The notes under the pieces were generated by a model, which was not told the origin of the DNA, ran no database searches, and saw only the letters and a list, made by a program, of their open reading frames with translations. The position numbers and the translations under genes are program-made. 64,000 bases of DNA from the NCBI GenBank assembly GCA_964036195.1, contig OZ038460.1, positions 9,489,504-9,553,503 of the forward strand, read 5' to 3'. Numbering within the stretch: the first letter of the stretch is position 1; each line of letters begins with the position of its first letter. Source of the DNA: Sphaerolaimus hirsutus (lineage: Eukaryota > Nematoda > Chromadorea > Monhysterida > Sphaerolaimidae). Shown here piece by piece: positions 1 to 12,210 of the stretch.

Positions 1-153
1 ACCCCCCCCCCTAAAAAAATATCGCCCGGTTGTCTGGGTGATTTACGAGATAATTTGCCTCAATTTTTGCTTAAAATCACACATTTGATGACTTTCTGCC
101 CATTTTCACTTTACAAATAATTAGTTCATGTGTCTTATTGACAATTTCCAGCT

Positions 154-586
154 ACCGTATTTCCTCGAAATACCCCCCCTCGAAATACCCCCCCTCAAAA
201 TGGACACTATGAACTTATAAACCCCCCCTCGAAATACCCCCCCCCCCAAATTTAGTGTATAGAGAACGTAAATGACAAAGGCTGTGGTTTGTCATCCCGA
301 CAATGCAGAATACACGTTAAAAACGATGACTCTGTTATGTGAGAACAGTGTTTGTACGTCTACACACTTATAAATGTCTTTAGAGTCTTATAAATGGCGA
401 TTTTTGTTGCATTTTTCGACGTCTGCGTACGTTTCAGACTACATTTTAGTACTGGGATTTCAAAAATTTTCTGGCGAAATAATAAACCCCCCCCTCGAAA
501 TACCCCCCCCCCCTCGTTTAACCCCCCCTCAAAATTCTCACTCTGAAACAATAAACCCCCCGGGGGTATTTTGAGGAAATACGGTA
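154..586. repeat. Palindromic MITE, TACCGTATTTCC family
   Basis: The left end reads TACCGTATTTCCTCGAAAT and the right end is its inverse (ATTTTGAGGAAATACGGTA). The interior holds C-rich AATACCCCCC tracts. The same ends recur at 4,557-4,895, 6,528-6,668, 13,314-13,533, 45,286-46,121 and 47,147-47,297, so this is a dispersed non-coding element family present both inside and outside the Polinton. Short ORFs across it are low-complexity artefacts. Confidence 0.8.
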
Positions 587-589
587 TTT

Positions 590-3439
590 TGGTTGTACAT
601 GTGCTTGTATACCTATATTAAACTATATTTCCCATATTTTGAGCACTTTTGCCCCCTTTTTCTGCCTTCAAAAGCCTATATGTTAAACACCCGCGAACAC
701 CCCCCAACCCCCAAATATCTATCCCGCCAGAGGAGCGATTCGCTATCTATCGATCTCCCGGGAGGGTCAAAATCTTGGATACCCCATGGAACTCGGAAAA
801 TACAGGGAGCGATCTGGAACAGGCCCCGTATTTTTTCCCGGTCATGGAAGGGAGCAGAAATACTTTACCGGAACCGGGATAGGATGTCCGGTACCGTCCG
901 TAATCTAGACACTTGACGGGTAGATTGTCGTTTATGCCAGGGCAATGATGTAACGACGTTATCAGTCTGGGGCGGCGTGTCGCAGAAATGAATCTAACAG
1001 GTTACCGCAGCGGCGGTGGATTGTCGTTTGCATGCATAAGTAATGGTGAAGATAGAACTTCGAAAACACACGTTTCTGAAACAACGGACAAATGTAGACT
1101 CGCTAGAGGCGATATGGATCACTTGCTTGGAAAATCGGGTGATAACAACACCAATGAAATTATTATACTTCACTTGATATTTCCTGGGTATCTTTTTACA
1201 TCCCATTCTTAAGAACATTATTACCTGAAAAGTAAGACCTCACCGAAATAGGCGAAAACATCTAAATATTTATTTAAGCCAGGTGTAAATTCCAGAACGA
1301 GCAGTACCTTAATACAAGCACTTAGTAAATATTTATATATGGCACTGTAAAATTTTCATTGTATTCCATATAAATGAACACAAAATTGGCAAAAAGTAGA
1401 AGTGATGACCAAGAACAAGAGATGGGTAAGGTTTTAATTAACAGTTCACCGAAGGGATTGGTATTAAGCACACTGATCTAAAAAAATAACACAAAAATAA
1501 AAATCTTTTTTATTTGTTTGCGAGAAGTAGACTATACATTCTTGAATGATGTGGGTAATATGAACGATAGAAATCTAGAAGATATTGATCCCAAAGGAAA
1601 TCGGAGACGATGTTTTGTGGAAAATGATGGCATTCTAAAACGGTTCCGTCGGCCGTCGCAAGGAATAATCAGTTTTACTCTGGGAGGGTAAAAGCTTAGA
1701 GTTTGGACCCACGGGCGCTTGGCACCTTTTTTCCAGAGCTGTTAGAAGTACTGAATTTTTTCAAAGTATGTGTAAATTATTTTGTTTTTACTCACCTAAT
1801 GAATACAGAAAACATCAAGTTTTTTTAACTTTCACCCCCGGAGTAAATGAGATTAAAATACTTTTTTCCCAGAAAGCGTAAATGCGCGTATTTTTTTGTC
1901 GTCTCAGTAAAGCGTCTAGTGAGTAAAATGTCTTTTATTTTTGGAAAATGTTGAAGTTAGCATAATCTTTAGCCTGGACATTCTCGGGAGCCTGGAGTTC
2001 TTTCTATTAATAAGTTTTAATTATGAAAAGCAGAGGTACCGAATGGCAAAAATACACTTTCTGTACTCGTAAAAATAACTCTACTCGAGTGTTCTTAAAA
2101 AGTAAGCGTACAGGCGAGTACATATACGTTTTCGAAGTATGCGTATGCGTATTTACTCGGTACACAAGTATGCGTACGTTTTGAGTAAAAATAAATACAC
2201 ATTAACACCTGCGCCTTTTTCCCGGCGCTTTTCCATCACTATGCGCAAAAATGTATTATTGAGCAAAAAATATCACTGCAATGCGTATTAGAATCTGGCT
2301 GAGCACCAAAAAATAAATATTTCAAAAATAGTCCCAAATTTATAAACACGCAGTTGATCCGTGCCATGCCTTCTGTCTCGGCAAACAACAATGCATTAAT
2401 GCATCGAACAACCCTTAGGAATGGGACGAAAGCAAAACAGCTGGAAACAAAATGTAACAAAACATGTATCCATCTGAACAGCGCATGCAGAAGCACAGCG
2501 ACAGCCGGTCACTCCAGACTCAAGCAGTGCTCACACGGAAAACATGCACAACGTCGCATAAAAGTTATGACACGAGGGAGGGGCAAAAGCGAGAAATGCG
2601 TGTGCTTCCCACGTCCCCATGTGTCAAATTGGATTTAGCGGCTAGGGCTTAGGGAGGAGAACTGGTTAGCAGAGGGTGGGGATGGCACTTGATTTTTTTA
2701 AACTGATTTTTTTTAAATCTGATTTTTTTTAAGATCACAGGGTGGATGGGAACTATGTATGTATGTTATAGTAAAAAATTCAAAGGGCAAAATTTTTGGT
2801 AGACATGCACAGGTATTTTGAAATTTTTAGCGCACAAGTAAGCAATGTCACAAAGACATTAACATTGGTGGGTTTTTTCATTGTTTTTTGATGAATTTTT
2901 TGCATAAAAACTTTCATTTGTTACACTTTTTTTAGCTAACTTTTATTATTGTGTAATAATAAGCCAATTTTAGTATCGTAAATATGTAATATCCAGCTAA
3001 TGTTCTCCCACACACTTCTCTTGCAATCTTATTTCGGCACAATTCCATGCTGAACTTCACTTAAAATCATGAATGATCGACATACAAGTGGATATTTTTT
3101 CGAAAAAATCACTGCTATCCCATGACCCTACAGTAATAGTAAATACAACCACAATAGACAATCAATACATTGTCTGACACTTAACATACACATATTTTTC
3201 TCTATACCCTCATTTTGGACGATTTTTAAAAAAATCTGAATCTAAAAAATCAATTTAAAAAATTTATTTTAAAAATCAAGGCGTTTGAAAAAAATTGATT
3301 TTTTCCAACCATAGCAGAAGCGTACATAAGGTGTGGTGAAGTTTGGGAACATCCTATATAACGGTAATAATTACATAAATTTTTTGACCATGATGAATAA
3401 CGCTATTTTCACAACCGCGTTTTTAAAAGCTCCCAAATA
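590..3439. other. Left host flank, no gene recognised
   Basis: I see no convincing exon here. Repeat pieces are visible. Positions 685-880 carry the 'ggagcgatt-gctatctat' fragment shared with 41.3, 46.2-46.7, 52.0, 57.5-58.0, 60.0-60.4 and 61.4-61.9 kb. Positions 1,740-2,200 carry AT-rich DNA with repeated TACTCGAGT/GTAAATAC words, shared with 10.9-11.2, 21.6 and 61.9-62.5 kb. Positions 2,690-3,310 contain T- and A-runs around TGATTTTTTT that are partly inverted. Confidence 0.5.
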
Positions 3440-3445
3440 TGGTTA
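3440..3445. repeat. Left 6-bp target-site duplication (TGGTTA)
   Basis: TGGTTA directly precedes the left terminal repeat, and the identical hexamer directly follows the right terminal repeat at 34,956-34,961. Six base pairs is the duplication length known for Polinton integrases. The register could slip by one base, because TGGTTAA is shared on both sides. Confidence 0.9.
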
Positions 3446-3711
3446 AGTAGTAAGAGTAAGTATACATACATGGATAATATTTCCAACTCTATAGCACGTT
3501 TTTCTGTTTATCAAAAATTTTGGCGTAAAATCGCATTTTTATGTAAATATTTTTCTGTATGCACTTCGCTTTTTCAGCCGTCGTACCTCCGGCTGGCTTC
3601 GTGCATACAGAAAAATATTTACATAAAAATGCGATTTTACGCCAAAATTTTTGATAAACAGAAAAACGTGCTATAGAGTCGGAAATATTATCCATGTATG
3701 TATACTTACTA
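3446..3711 (+). repeat. Left terminal inverted repeat, itself a hairpin
   Basis: It begins AGTAGTAAGAGTAAGTATAC. Arms at about 3,455-3,558 and 3,604-3,711 are near-perfect inverse complements, separated by an asymmetric loop of roughly 40 bp that includes GTCGTACCTCCGGCTGG. The loop orientation here is opposite to that in the right copy, which makes the two copies true inverted termini and not two independent direct MITE insertions. The extra outer bases AGTAGTAAGAG occur only on the outward side of both copies. Confidence 0.9.
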
Positions 3712-4556
3712 CGCAACGCTCTACCTGTTTGTTTGCATTTGCTACGCGCGCTAAATTCTGAACAGAAAAGTTTTGTAGGGGGGCCCACTCTATCATTCGC
3801 GAACTTTTCCAAGTATTTATCAGTATCGTGTTTGCATAGACTACACGCGCAGTTTTGTGTTCACTGCATTATTCATTTCACCTGGTAAATTGCAAGAGAA
3901 ATGTTTTTATGTGGGGGTCGGCCTTTTCAATCCAGTGTTTGAGCGAGAAAATAGTTTTCACCTAGTTAGCATCGCTCAAATGTTTGTTTGCATTTACTGT
4001 GCATGTAATTTTTGCTGCTTATTTACAGTTTTCTACCAGCAAAATTTTGCAGAAAAATTTCAAAGTAGTGAATATTCCAACTTTTATCAAAAGTGCCGTT
4101 GAGTTTGGTTTGTTTTTACTGCGTGCGTAGTTCTTCCATTATTTAGCCTATTTTAAGTGAGCAGTGCCTTGAAAAATATCTGGGGGAGCAAGCATTCAAA
4201 ACCGCTTTTCGAACAGAGAATTTTGTGCTGCTTGTATAGCAAAAATGTTTTTTTTGATGCGGTGAAAAGTTTATCAGTTTTTCCAGGCAAAGCGAATGTT
4301 TGTATTCCTAAACACATTAGCTTCATTTCTGTCATTTAATTTCTCGTTTGCTCGCATGTTAGATAATTCTCGTTAGAAAATTGCTGCGTACTAGATGTAT
4401 ATGTTTTTTTGATTTCCTCTCGTTTCTAATAGAGTGACTATACATTCCATTTATCACATTGTTAAGCTCTCAAGATGTCATTTAAATTACAGTCAAAAAT
4501 CATTTAAATACAAGAATGCGTTTTATACAGACATGAAAGTGCTTATAAAAACAATT
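3712..4556. other. Subterminal Polinton DNA, no gene recognised
   Basis: This 0.85-kb stretch inside the left end has only short ORFs without recognisable domains or splice structure. A weak internal echo (GTTTGTTTGCATTT at about 3,727 and 3,980) is the only pattern I see. It may be subterminal regulatory or untranslated sequence. Confidence 0.4.
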
Positions 4557-4895
4557 ACCGTATTTTCCTCAAAATACCCCCTCGAACTGCTCCTCTAAAA
4601 TGAACTTTTATAAATGAACACACACTAGTTTTCATACGAAATTTCTAAGCTCATAAATCCGCTTAGAACTCATTTGAGTTTTTCCACAATGAGTCAATTT
4701 AAATCTCCGTCAATTCTAGTTGTCAACAAGCCCATTGTAGAGAACTCAAATGCGTTCGAAGCGGATTTATGAGCTTTCAAATTTTCATGTGAAAATTATT
4801 GTGAGTAGGCAGATTTTTCATTTTTCACTTTTTTTCTCAAAATTTCATTCTGAAAAGATAATTCCGCGCTCGGGTAATTCGAGGAAATACGCTAA
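4557..4895. repeat. Palindromic MITE, TACCGTATTTCC family (in Polinton)
   Basis: The left end is TACCGTATTTTCCTCAAAAT and the right end is GGTAATTCGAGGAAATACG. An internal inverted pair occurs around AAATCCGCTTAGAACTCAT / GCGTTCGAAGCGGATTTAT. It is inserted within the left subterminal region of the Polinton. Confidence 0.7.
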
Positions 4896-5214
4896 GTCCT
4901 AATTGTATTTGTCAAGAAAATCACAAAATCCCAAAAAATGCCAATTCCCATTGTATCATTGCTTTGTATACCACCAATAATCTCGCATTGTCAATGTGTA
5001 AAGTGCCAAAATCAGTATCCTGCCAAATAATGCCACAGAAAATCTCCCAGTGTCAAAAATCATAGTGCCAAAAGTATCGAGACGGTCAGTGAAAATCTAG
5101 TAAAATGGGGAATTTTTTACGTTTTGTTCTGAGATTGAAGTGACTTTCAAGTGAGAATAAGTCCAGGTTTTTTACCACATTAGTGAATCATTTGACTGCG
5201 ATTCAGGTGCATCT

Positions 5215-5402
5215 GAAGACAGTCCCAAGCCCTGTAAAGTGTAAAGTAAAGTGTTAAATGTAAAGACAAATGCAAAGACATTCATAACAAAAAAAGAAAA
5301 GATCTTATTATTGAACTTTTCATTTGAATCGATACTTTACTTTGCATTTGATTTTACATTTTACACTTTACTTTAGACTTTATAGGGCTTGGGATTGGCA
5401 CC
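5215..5402 (-). repeat. Introner-like MITE copy, family A (not in a known intron)
   Basis: On the minus strand it begins GTGCCAATCCCAAGCCC and ends GGGCTTGGGACTGTCTTCAG, so it has a GT start and an AG end. It is preceded by CAG, as in the copies that form real introns. It lies downstream of the minus-strand gene ending at 5,629, and I could not assign it to a coding intron. The interval 4,896-5,214 holds no recognised gene. Confidence 0.7.
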
Positions 5403-5628
5403 TGACGTATCGATGCAGGATTGATAAGTATGCAATTTTTCTTGTTCCACAGCAACATTCACATCAAATTTTTCCACAATCAGTTTTGTATGCTGCAGAT
5501 TAGCTCTGGGGACCCTCACACGGGATCCAAAATTACACTCAGCACAAATAAGAACCGGATAATCCAAAACCTTAGCAACATAAAATCAAATATCAAAATC
5601 GAAATAATTTATTTGTCATTATGTGTTG

Positions 5629-8590
5629 TCATTTAATTTGAGACTTGATGTATATTTTATAAAGCTTTTGGATTATCACCAGTTTGTGTTCGCGGATGCT
5701 TTCTTGGCAGACACCATGACACCTAAAAAATTGAGTAAAAATAAGTATTTTTTGATTTTTTTTACCTCAGAAAATTAATAAAAATGTATTTACCTCATGT
5801 TTATAGCTGTACCATCTGTGGATGGGTATTCTGTCATGAAAGCTTGCTGAAAAACTGTTGTGGTGCACTGTTCACCATTTTCCAGACAAGTTTCACGATT
5901 TGGTAAACACGCATGCATGTGTGATTTTCGTCCATTTGGCGCGTCATCTGAGTTGTGTGAAAAAAATCTTTTTTTCTAGTTCTATATTATGAAAACAAAA
6001 ATATTGCACAAAAAAATGAATTATCACACCATGCATGATGATTTCATCTTGAAATTTTTTGAATGTTTCTTTAACAGCGCATACATCCCCGACTACAAGT
6101 TCCCGGTTTCGGGTTTGCCCCAGCGCAGTTTCCGAATGTGACTAAAAAAATGTTTTAAAATTACACAACATAAATTGTTATAATTTTAAAACCATGAAAA
6201 AAATGTTTTTTACCACAACTCTTGCTTGCCAGCATTTTTCCGCATTTGCCTCCCCATGTAAATTGCAGTGGGAACAAAAGTGGTTCTTTGTAACGCCAGG
6301 TATGCCCAGCTCGCGGTGTAATGTTTGTTTCAGATGTTTGTGTGTTCTTGCAATATAGGGCTCCACTGTTTTTTGTATTGTTTTCGCATTCACTTTCTTT
6401 GAACGTTTCGTCAGATTTTCATCATTCCCATGTGTTTTCGCCAAAATAATTGGAGGGTTTACGAACTCCGCATCTACAAGGAATACAAAAAACATTTTGT
6501 TGGGAGTGAACTTAGAGGAAACTTTGATTACTGTATTCCCGCAAAATACACCTTGAATTATAACAGCCCCACAAAAAACTACAAAAACTTTTTCAAAAAA
6601 CACCCGCCCAAAAAAAGGAAGCTGTGTATTTCAAGGAAATACAGTAATTTCAAGGAAATACAGTAATTTCAAAAATTACGAGCTGTCATTTCCCTATCAT
6701 CTCGGCAGGCTGCATCGCTTTCACAAAATGCATTTTGCCCCAGATCCATTTCACCACGTGCAGTTTTATGAAAGCGACAATTTTTCACTTTGCAGCTTTT
6801 GTGCCCTTTCACTGTGAGCCCAGGGGCCGCTGTAAGTGCCGGCGTAATTTGCCTGAGGATTTTCATTCCATACTCTCCAGCCAGAGAATCTAGAAATTTG
6901 TGGAATTTTTTTGTTTTTTTATATCAGAAAAGTCTCAAATATTTTGATCTTACATGTTACATTTGGACTAAGTGACTCATTCAACAGTGGGTAAATTTCA
7001 GGCAAATTGCGTATAGCAGCAGCTGGGGGTCCAAATGGTTGTGATGAAGTTATTGGTGCTCCACACAAATCTGACCCCAAAGCTATGGTCTTTTTTGGGT
7101 CCATAGATTTGCTGGGAGTTTCAACAGATTTGTCAGAATTTCCAGGGTTGGTAGAGATGTCAGAGTTTTGGGGGGTATCAATATGGGGTGTGGGGTTGAC
7201 TGTTGTTGTTTTCGAGGGTGTTGGGTGTTCTCCAGTTGAAGATGCCACAGTGACCTGAAAAATGTTGCGGAAATATTTTTTTATTACTAATATCGTATAG
7301 TACAAAAAACATTCCTTTGCATTGCTTGATGATGCTGTACCCCCAGACTTGTCTTGTGCTAAAGACTTTAGATAAAGTGCGCGCGTTAAAGCAGGGGACA
7401 GTTCAGAACTTTCAATCTGAAAAAAATTATTTATGTGATTCTCGTATTTTGTATTCATTAAAAAGTGTAACACCTCATAATCCTCAGAAGTGTCCCCATT
7501 CTGAATGTTAAAATCAGCTAGAGTGAACCGCTGAACAGTCCCATCGTCATTTCGCTTACTGAAAAAATGATTTGTTTTGGAGTTAAGGTGATTATTTTAG
7601 GGTAAATTATATTAGATTACCGTAAATGGTAATCGGACCTCAGTGAAGGTGACCTTGAAGTGCCAGATTTTGTGCCAGAAGTGGTAGATTTCCGAGATTT
7701 TGAGCCAGAAGTGCTAGAGTTCTGAGATTTTTTGGATCCTGAGCGGCTTTTTCTTTGCCTTTTTTTGGCAGTTTTCAAAACTTTTGATGGTGGCAAAGAG
7801 GTCACAGTAACATTTTTATCAGTCTCAATGATGTGTCTGAACCCATGTCGCTCGGAAGAACTTGAACTTAACGCATTATTCTGTTCTTCCACCCATTCAG
7901 ACGTCCGTGATTGTATTTCAGTGGGGGTTGGTCCTGTTGAATGACTCCGTTTTTCAGCTTGCCCTACAGTCACAACGGTTTCATCTTGCCCTACAAATAT
8001 AAGATAGCACAAGGATACATTTTCTAATTAAAATTATTTTTTGCAGTACAGACCTGGCGTTTGCACAGATTTTCTCGCTTTATAAATTGGTGTTCCCCGT
8101 CCAACACCTCCAAGTAGATGGGGTAAAGTGCCCCGCCCTACATTTGTACGAAACGGGTAGCTCGAAACATTTATCCGTTGCCAAACTGTTGGGGAATCAG
8201 GCCGTGGTGCATTTGATTTTTGAACAGAGCGCACAGGTTGATTTGGAATTTTGAACACATTGAAGGGAGCTGTGTGAGAATATTTGAAAATTGCAGAGAA
8301 ATGCGAAATTGTTTGAATGTAAGCTCTCAGAGTGATGCAAAAGTCATCATGAACATATGGCCATCAGTATTAGTTTATCATCATTGAGCTTATATATTCT
8401 TACATATCCTAACTTATAATGTACGTACCCGCATCAGGTTTCTTTCCGGAATTGTTTGAATCACTTTCGAGAGTCAATTTTTCCTCCTTTATTTCTGTAT
8501 AAAGAGAATATACTTATCTTTGTGTTTAAACATTTTTCAAAAATGCCCCCCAAATTCACCTGTGTCAGTGTTGGTGACATTATCAGCCAT
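5629..8590 (-). CDS. Cys/His-rich nuclear-type protein of unknown function, Polinton cargo (11 exons)
   Basis: I do not recognise the family. The minus-strand model starts at ATG 8,590 and has exons 8560-8590, 8429-8494, 8054-8269, 7621-7990, 7474-7558, 6954-7416, 6680-6889, 6214-6473, 6030-6141, 5794-5947 and 5629-5722. All introns are GT-AG with consistent phases, and the total is 2,061 nt (686 aa). The N-terminal third is low complexity. The middle (exon 7621-7990) is Ser/Thr/Lys-rich with KKRQRKSRSGSKK, resembling a nuclear localisation signal. The C-terminal 250 residues are Cys/His-rich, with clusters such as HFCSHCNLHGEANAEKCW, suggesting zinc binding. The intron between 6,474 and 6,679 contains a MITE. 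There are no signal or membrane segments. It is probably an element-encoded DNA- or RNA-associated protein, but a captured host gene is possible. Confidence 0.65.
6528..6668. repeat. Palindromic MITE inside an intron of the 686-aa gene
   Basis: The left end TACTGTATTCCCGCAAAATA is inverse to the right end TATTTCAAGGAAATACAGTA, with the last unit duplicated (ATTTCAAGGAAATACAGTA twice). It lies wholly within intron 6,474-6,679 and belongs to the TACCGTATTTCC family. Confidence 0.7.
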
Positions 8591-8604
8591 TGTTACAAAC
8601 AGTC

Positions 8605-8895
8605 ATGTAGCGACCCAATTTCATTATTCATTATTTACCATGTAAAAAGAGAAAGGCCATGTACAATGTTGTTGATCACTTAATACGGAACAAATACCCC
8701 CAATAGTTGTGGGCTGCCAGTACACTCTGATATTCTGCTCTCCACCACCCACTAGCCAGAATTTTTTTACAGAGATGATACTGTAGGCACACAACAATTA
8801 GGAGTAATCTGATCCATATTAAGTAGTTCATACAACATTGTACATGACTTTTCCTTTCTACATGGTAAATAATGAAGAATGAAATTGGCCTGGGA
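8605..8895. repeat. Inverted-repeat MITE
   Basis: Arms at about 8,610-8,683 and 8,818-8,890 are inverse complements (CATTATTTACCATGTA with TACATGGTAAATAATG; GTACAATGTTG with CAACATTGTAC). It lies immediately upstream of the start codon of the minus-strand 686-aa gene, so it may overlap that gene's promoter. Confidence 0.75.
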
Positions 8896-8899
8896 GGCG

Positions 8900-11580
8900 C
8901 CCTGCATTTAAAAAATGCTCAATTATATTACATATAAATATTTAAGCTTCAGAATTTTTTATGCATGATTGCCTTCAGATCCCACCAATTATCTTCACAT
9001 TTGAAAAATCCTACCTACTTAATCAATCTTAACATCAGATTGAAGTAGTTGGACATAGGCATCTCATCATTAGGCAATGTTGAATTGAAACTACATACTC
9101 CTGTCTTCAGTGAATGCGTTCTAGTCACAACAATGCAACTAACCAAACACAGTTCAGACACAGGATCAGGATTTTTTAGTCATCATTAGACAGGAATATT
9201 TTTTTACTCAGTAAAAAATCCCCACCCTGGAAAAAACCGACCCGAAATAATTCACACTCTCACAGAGAAACCAGCGGGAGTCACCAATCTGTTCACCAAC
9301 GGCCAACGGGGGGGGGGGTCGGTGCTCTGTGGGGTGGGGAGAGTTTGTTAATTATATTGCTTTTGTAGCGTAGTTTATAATAGTCAATTTTAGCTCTACA
9401 TTTAGCCTTCAGAGGTACACCAGACCTTAATTTTATCACCACACGCAATGGTAAGACACCATTTGGGATTTAGACATCATTAGGCTAGGGAACTTAATGT
9501 TTTGATACAAAAACCCAAAACCAGAAAAAGTTGCCCACACTGTAAAATCTGACCTGAAAAAATCACACTCTGGTAGACAAGCTGGCGCCAGCTGGGCGAG
9601 TTTGTTTGCACAAGTTTCCGAAGGGTCGTCTGGCACCGCTGCCACAAAGCGAACAGGTCTTGGTGTGGGGGTGGGGGTACTTTGTAAATTATATTTAGTG
9701 AATTGTAAGAAAGGACAGGAAAAATTTATTTTTTTCTACATTTAGCCTTCAGAGGTACACCAGACCTTAATTTTGTCACCACACGCAATGGTAAGATTGC
9801 TGACATATTTTAGACATCATTAGGCTATGTTGAACTGAAAACTACATACTCCTATCTTCAGTGAATGTGTTTTCGTCACAACAATGCAACTAACCAAACA
9901 CAGTTCAAATATCTGAAACAACTTTTTAGCCATCATTAGACAGGAATAATTCTGTTTACCTAGTGAAATATGTATTCCCCACTCTGAAAAGTTCCCATAA
10001 AAACCAACCCAAAAAAAGTTGCCACACTGTAAAAAAACTGACCCGCAAGAAATTACACCCTGCTAGACAGAGCTGCGCCAGCTGGGCGGGTTTGTTTGCA
10101 AACTTCACAACGGGACTCGTTTGTTCTTCCGCGGACAATGCGTCCTGATTACAGCTACTGTCTTCGCGAAGTGCCTGGTGGAAATGGGGGGGGTAAAATT
10201 AAGATAAAACTTTATGTGTCTTACGTTATGAAATTTTCTTATTTTTTCCCGTCTTCAGGCGATTTTTTTAGTCACCACAGTCACCAACCAAAACATGTTA
10301 AGAGTCGCGAAATTTTAGGCATCATTAGACAGGAATAATTTTATTTTTTTACCTAGTGAAATGTATATTTTCAGCACAATTTTTCTAGGAAATATTTCCA
10401 TTTTGAAAAGTTCCCATAAAAAACCAAAACCCAGAAAAGTTGCCCACACTGTAAAAACTGACCCGTAAGATATCACACCCTGCCAGACAGAGCGGCGCCA
10501 CCTTTTCGGGTGTGTTTGCACACGTGCTGATGCTCCACCCGCCGTAGAACCAAGGGCAGCACGCCAAGTGTCTGGACGTTTCAGACCCACTGCCGTCTTT
10601 GCGTAGCGCCGCGTACGTCCACGTGCCCTGCCCGGTAACCAAACAAGCAGCTGCGCCAGAAATAGTGTGAGCGGTAGAAATATTGTTTCAGGGACCGTGT
10701 GGTCTTGGTTCCCAGCGTTTGACGGTGGAGCTTGTTTGCTCTTTGTGTTTATGGGCTCCACCGCCAGTTTGCAATAAAAATTGCATGAAAAAGTGAATGA
10801 AAAAGCTCAAATCACTGTTTTTATATGCTCCTCAAATCACAGTTTTGATAACAGGCTGTCACAAGCTGATACAATGGTGTTCTGAACTCTACAGTATTTT
10901 TTTTAGCCCGTGGGTGCTTATCTGAGATATTAATCAAATTGTATCAAGCATTTTTTGTTAAGATGTATTTACATTTAATCAAAAAGTACGTATACTCGAG
11001 TACTGAGTAAATACATTTACGTTTACTTTGAAAAAGTTCGGTACTTTTAACAGTTTTGGTACCACATGAGTTCTACCAAGCATTTTTCGCGAAGATGTAT
11101 TTACATTTAATCCAAAAGTACGTATACTCGAGTACTGAGTAAATACATTTAGCTATACTTTGGAAAAATTTTCAGTACTTCTAACTTTTTTTAGTACCAC
11201 AGACTAGTTGACACACATGTGAAGAAGAAATCCAACTTGAAAAAAAACTATTTAAGTGTTTTCTTCATAAATTTGGGGGTTCTATTTAAAGATGGGATAA
11301 AAGTACAGTAATTATACTATTCTGGGGGTGCAAATAAGCTTAAAAGTCCATTGATAACAGTTTTAGACTAAAGTTTTAGCGACAGAACACCCGGGAACAC
11401 CCCGCTAATCTGACGCCAGAAAGTCAATAGTTCTGATTACTGTTCAAATATAAAATTTTCTACAAAGTTAAGGTTCATTTTGATTAGAACACACCGCCAC
11501 TAAGTCAACAAATTGGAGTTCATGAAGGACAGTTTCACTTTAAAATACTGTCAAAATTTACCAAAATTTTATATTAGAGA
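8900..11580. repeat. Degenerate direct-repeat region, no gene recognised
   Basis: At least four diverged copies of a block carrying GCCCACACTGTAAAA-TGACCC are visible near 9,229, 9,534, 10,020 and 10,441. Each is preceded by a 'catcattag(ac/gc)' segment. Two copies of TTCAGAGGTACACCAGACC occur at about 9,408 and 9,748. Positions 10,920-11,210 hold two copies of a TACTCGAGTACTGAGTAAATAC block. The 148-codon minus ORF at 10,315-10,761 crosses these repeats, is GC-rich and has no recognisable domain, so I do not call it a gene. Confidence 0.6.
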
Positions 11581-11584
11581 GCTA

Positions 11585-11940
11585 GACATGGCTCCTATTC
11601 TGTCAATTTGCAATACTTGACACACTTCAACACTCACAAAGCTCACAATAAAACCAAAAAAATCATATTGAAAAAGATAAAACATTTTTTCAAGTTTTTT
11701 TTCACCTGTCGTTCTATTGGAGGTGTCGTTCAATTAGAAGCTGCCACTATATTATTTAGCATCAAAATCTGGTCTGCCCTTCTATTAAAAGTGTCATTCT
11801 ATTAGAGGGCATCATTCTATTTTTTGCGGCTGTTCAAATGCCCCTCCCCCCCAAAAAAACCTTTTTTTGGTTTTATTATGAACTTTGTGAGTGTTGAACT
11901 GTGTCAAGTATTGCAAGTTGACAGAATAGGAACTGTCTCC
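11585..11940. repeat. Inverted-repeat MITE
   Basis: Arms at about 11,592-11,657 and 11,868-11,934 are inverse complements: CTATTCTGTCAATTTGCAA pairs with TTGCAAGTTGACAGAATAG, and CTTGACACACTTCAACACTCA pairs with its inverse. The interior contains repeated TTCTATTA-GAG-TGTC motifs. It is inserted between the degenerate repeat region and the first glycoprotein-like gene. Confidence 0.75.
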
Positions 11941-12210
11941 AATTGTAAAGTTTACCGCGCATCCAGTGCTCCTGCTGACTATGCAAACAAAAAGTTTTCC
12001 GACGATCTATCAAGTTGATAAGGTATGAATTTGGTGTTTCCGTGCCCGTGTTTTGCTTGGTTCATTTGCCTTCTGAACCACCCTAGTAATATTTACTTAC
12101 TGTATTTTCTATTTTTAGGTGTGTTTAAGTGACTTTTTTGCGCATTTTTTATAGTGAAAGAAATTTTTTAGGCTGAATATTGTCTATCCCCCCTCCATCA
12201 AATTCCTACC

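Noticed and set aside
10315..10761. 148-codon minus-strand ORF
   Set aside because: It runs across degenerate direct repeats, has no domain, and alternative frames in the same repeats are equally open.
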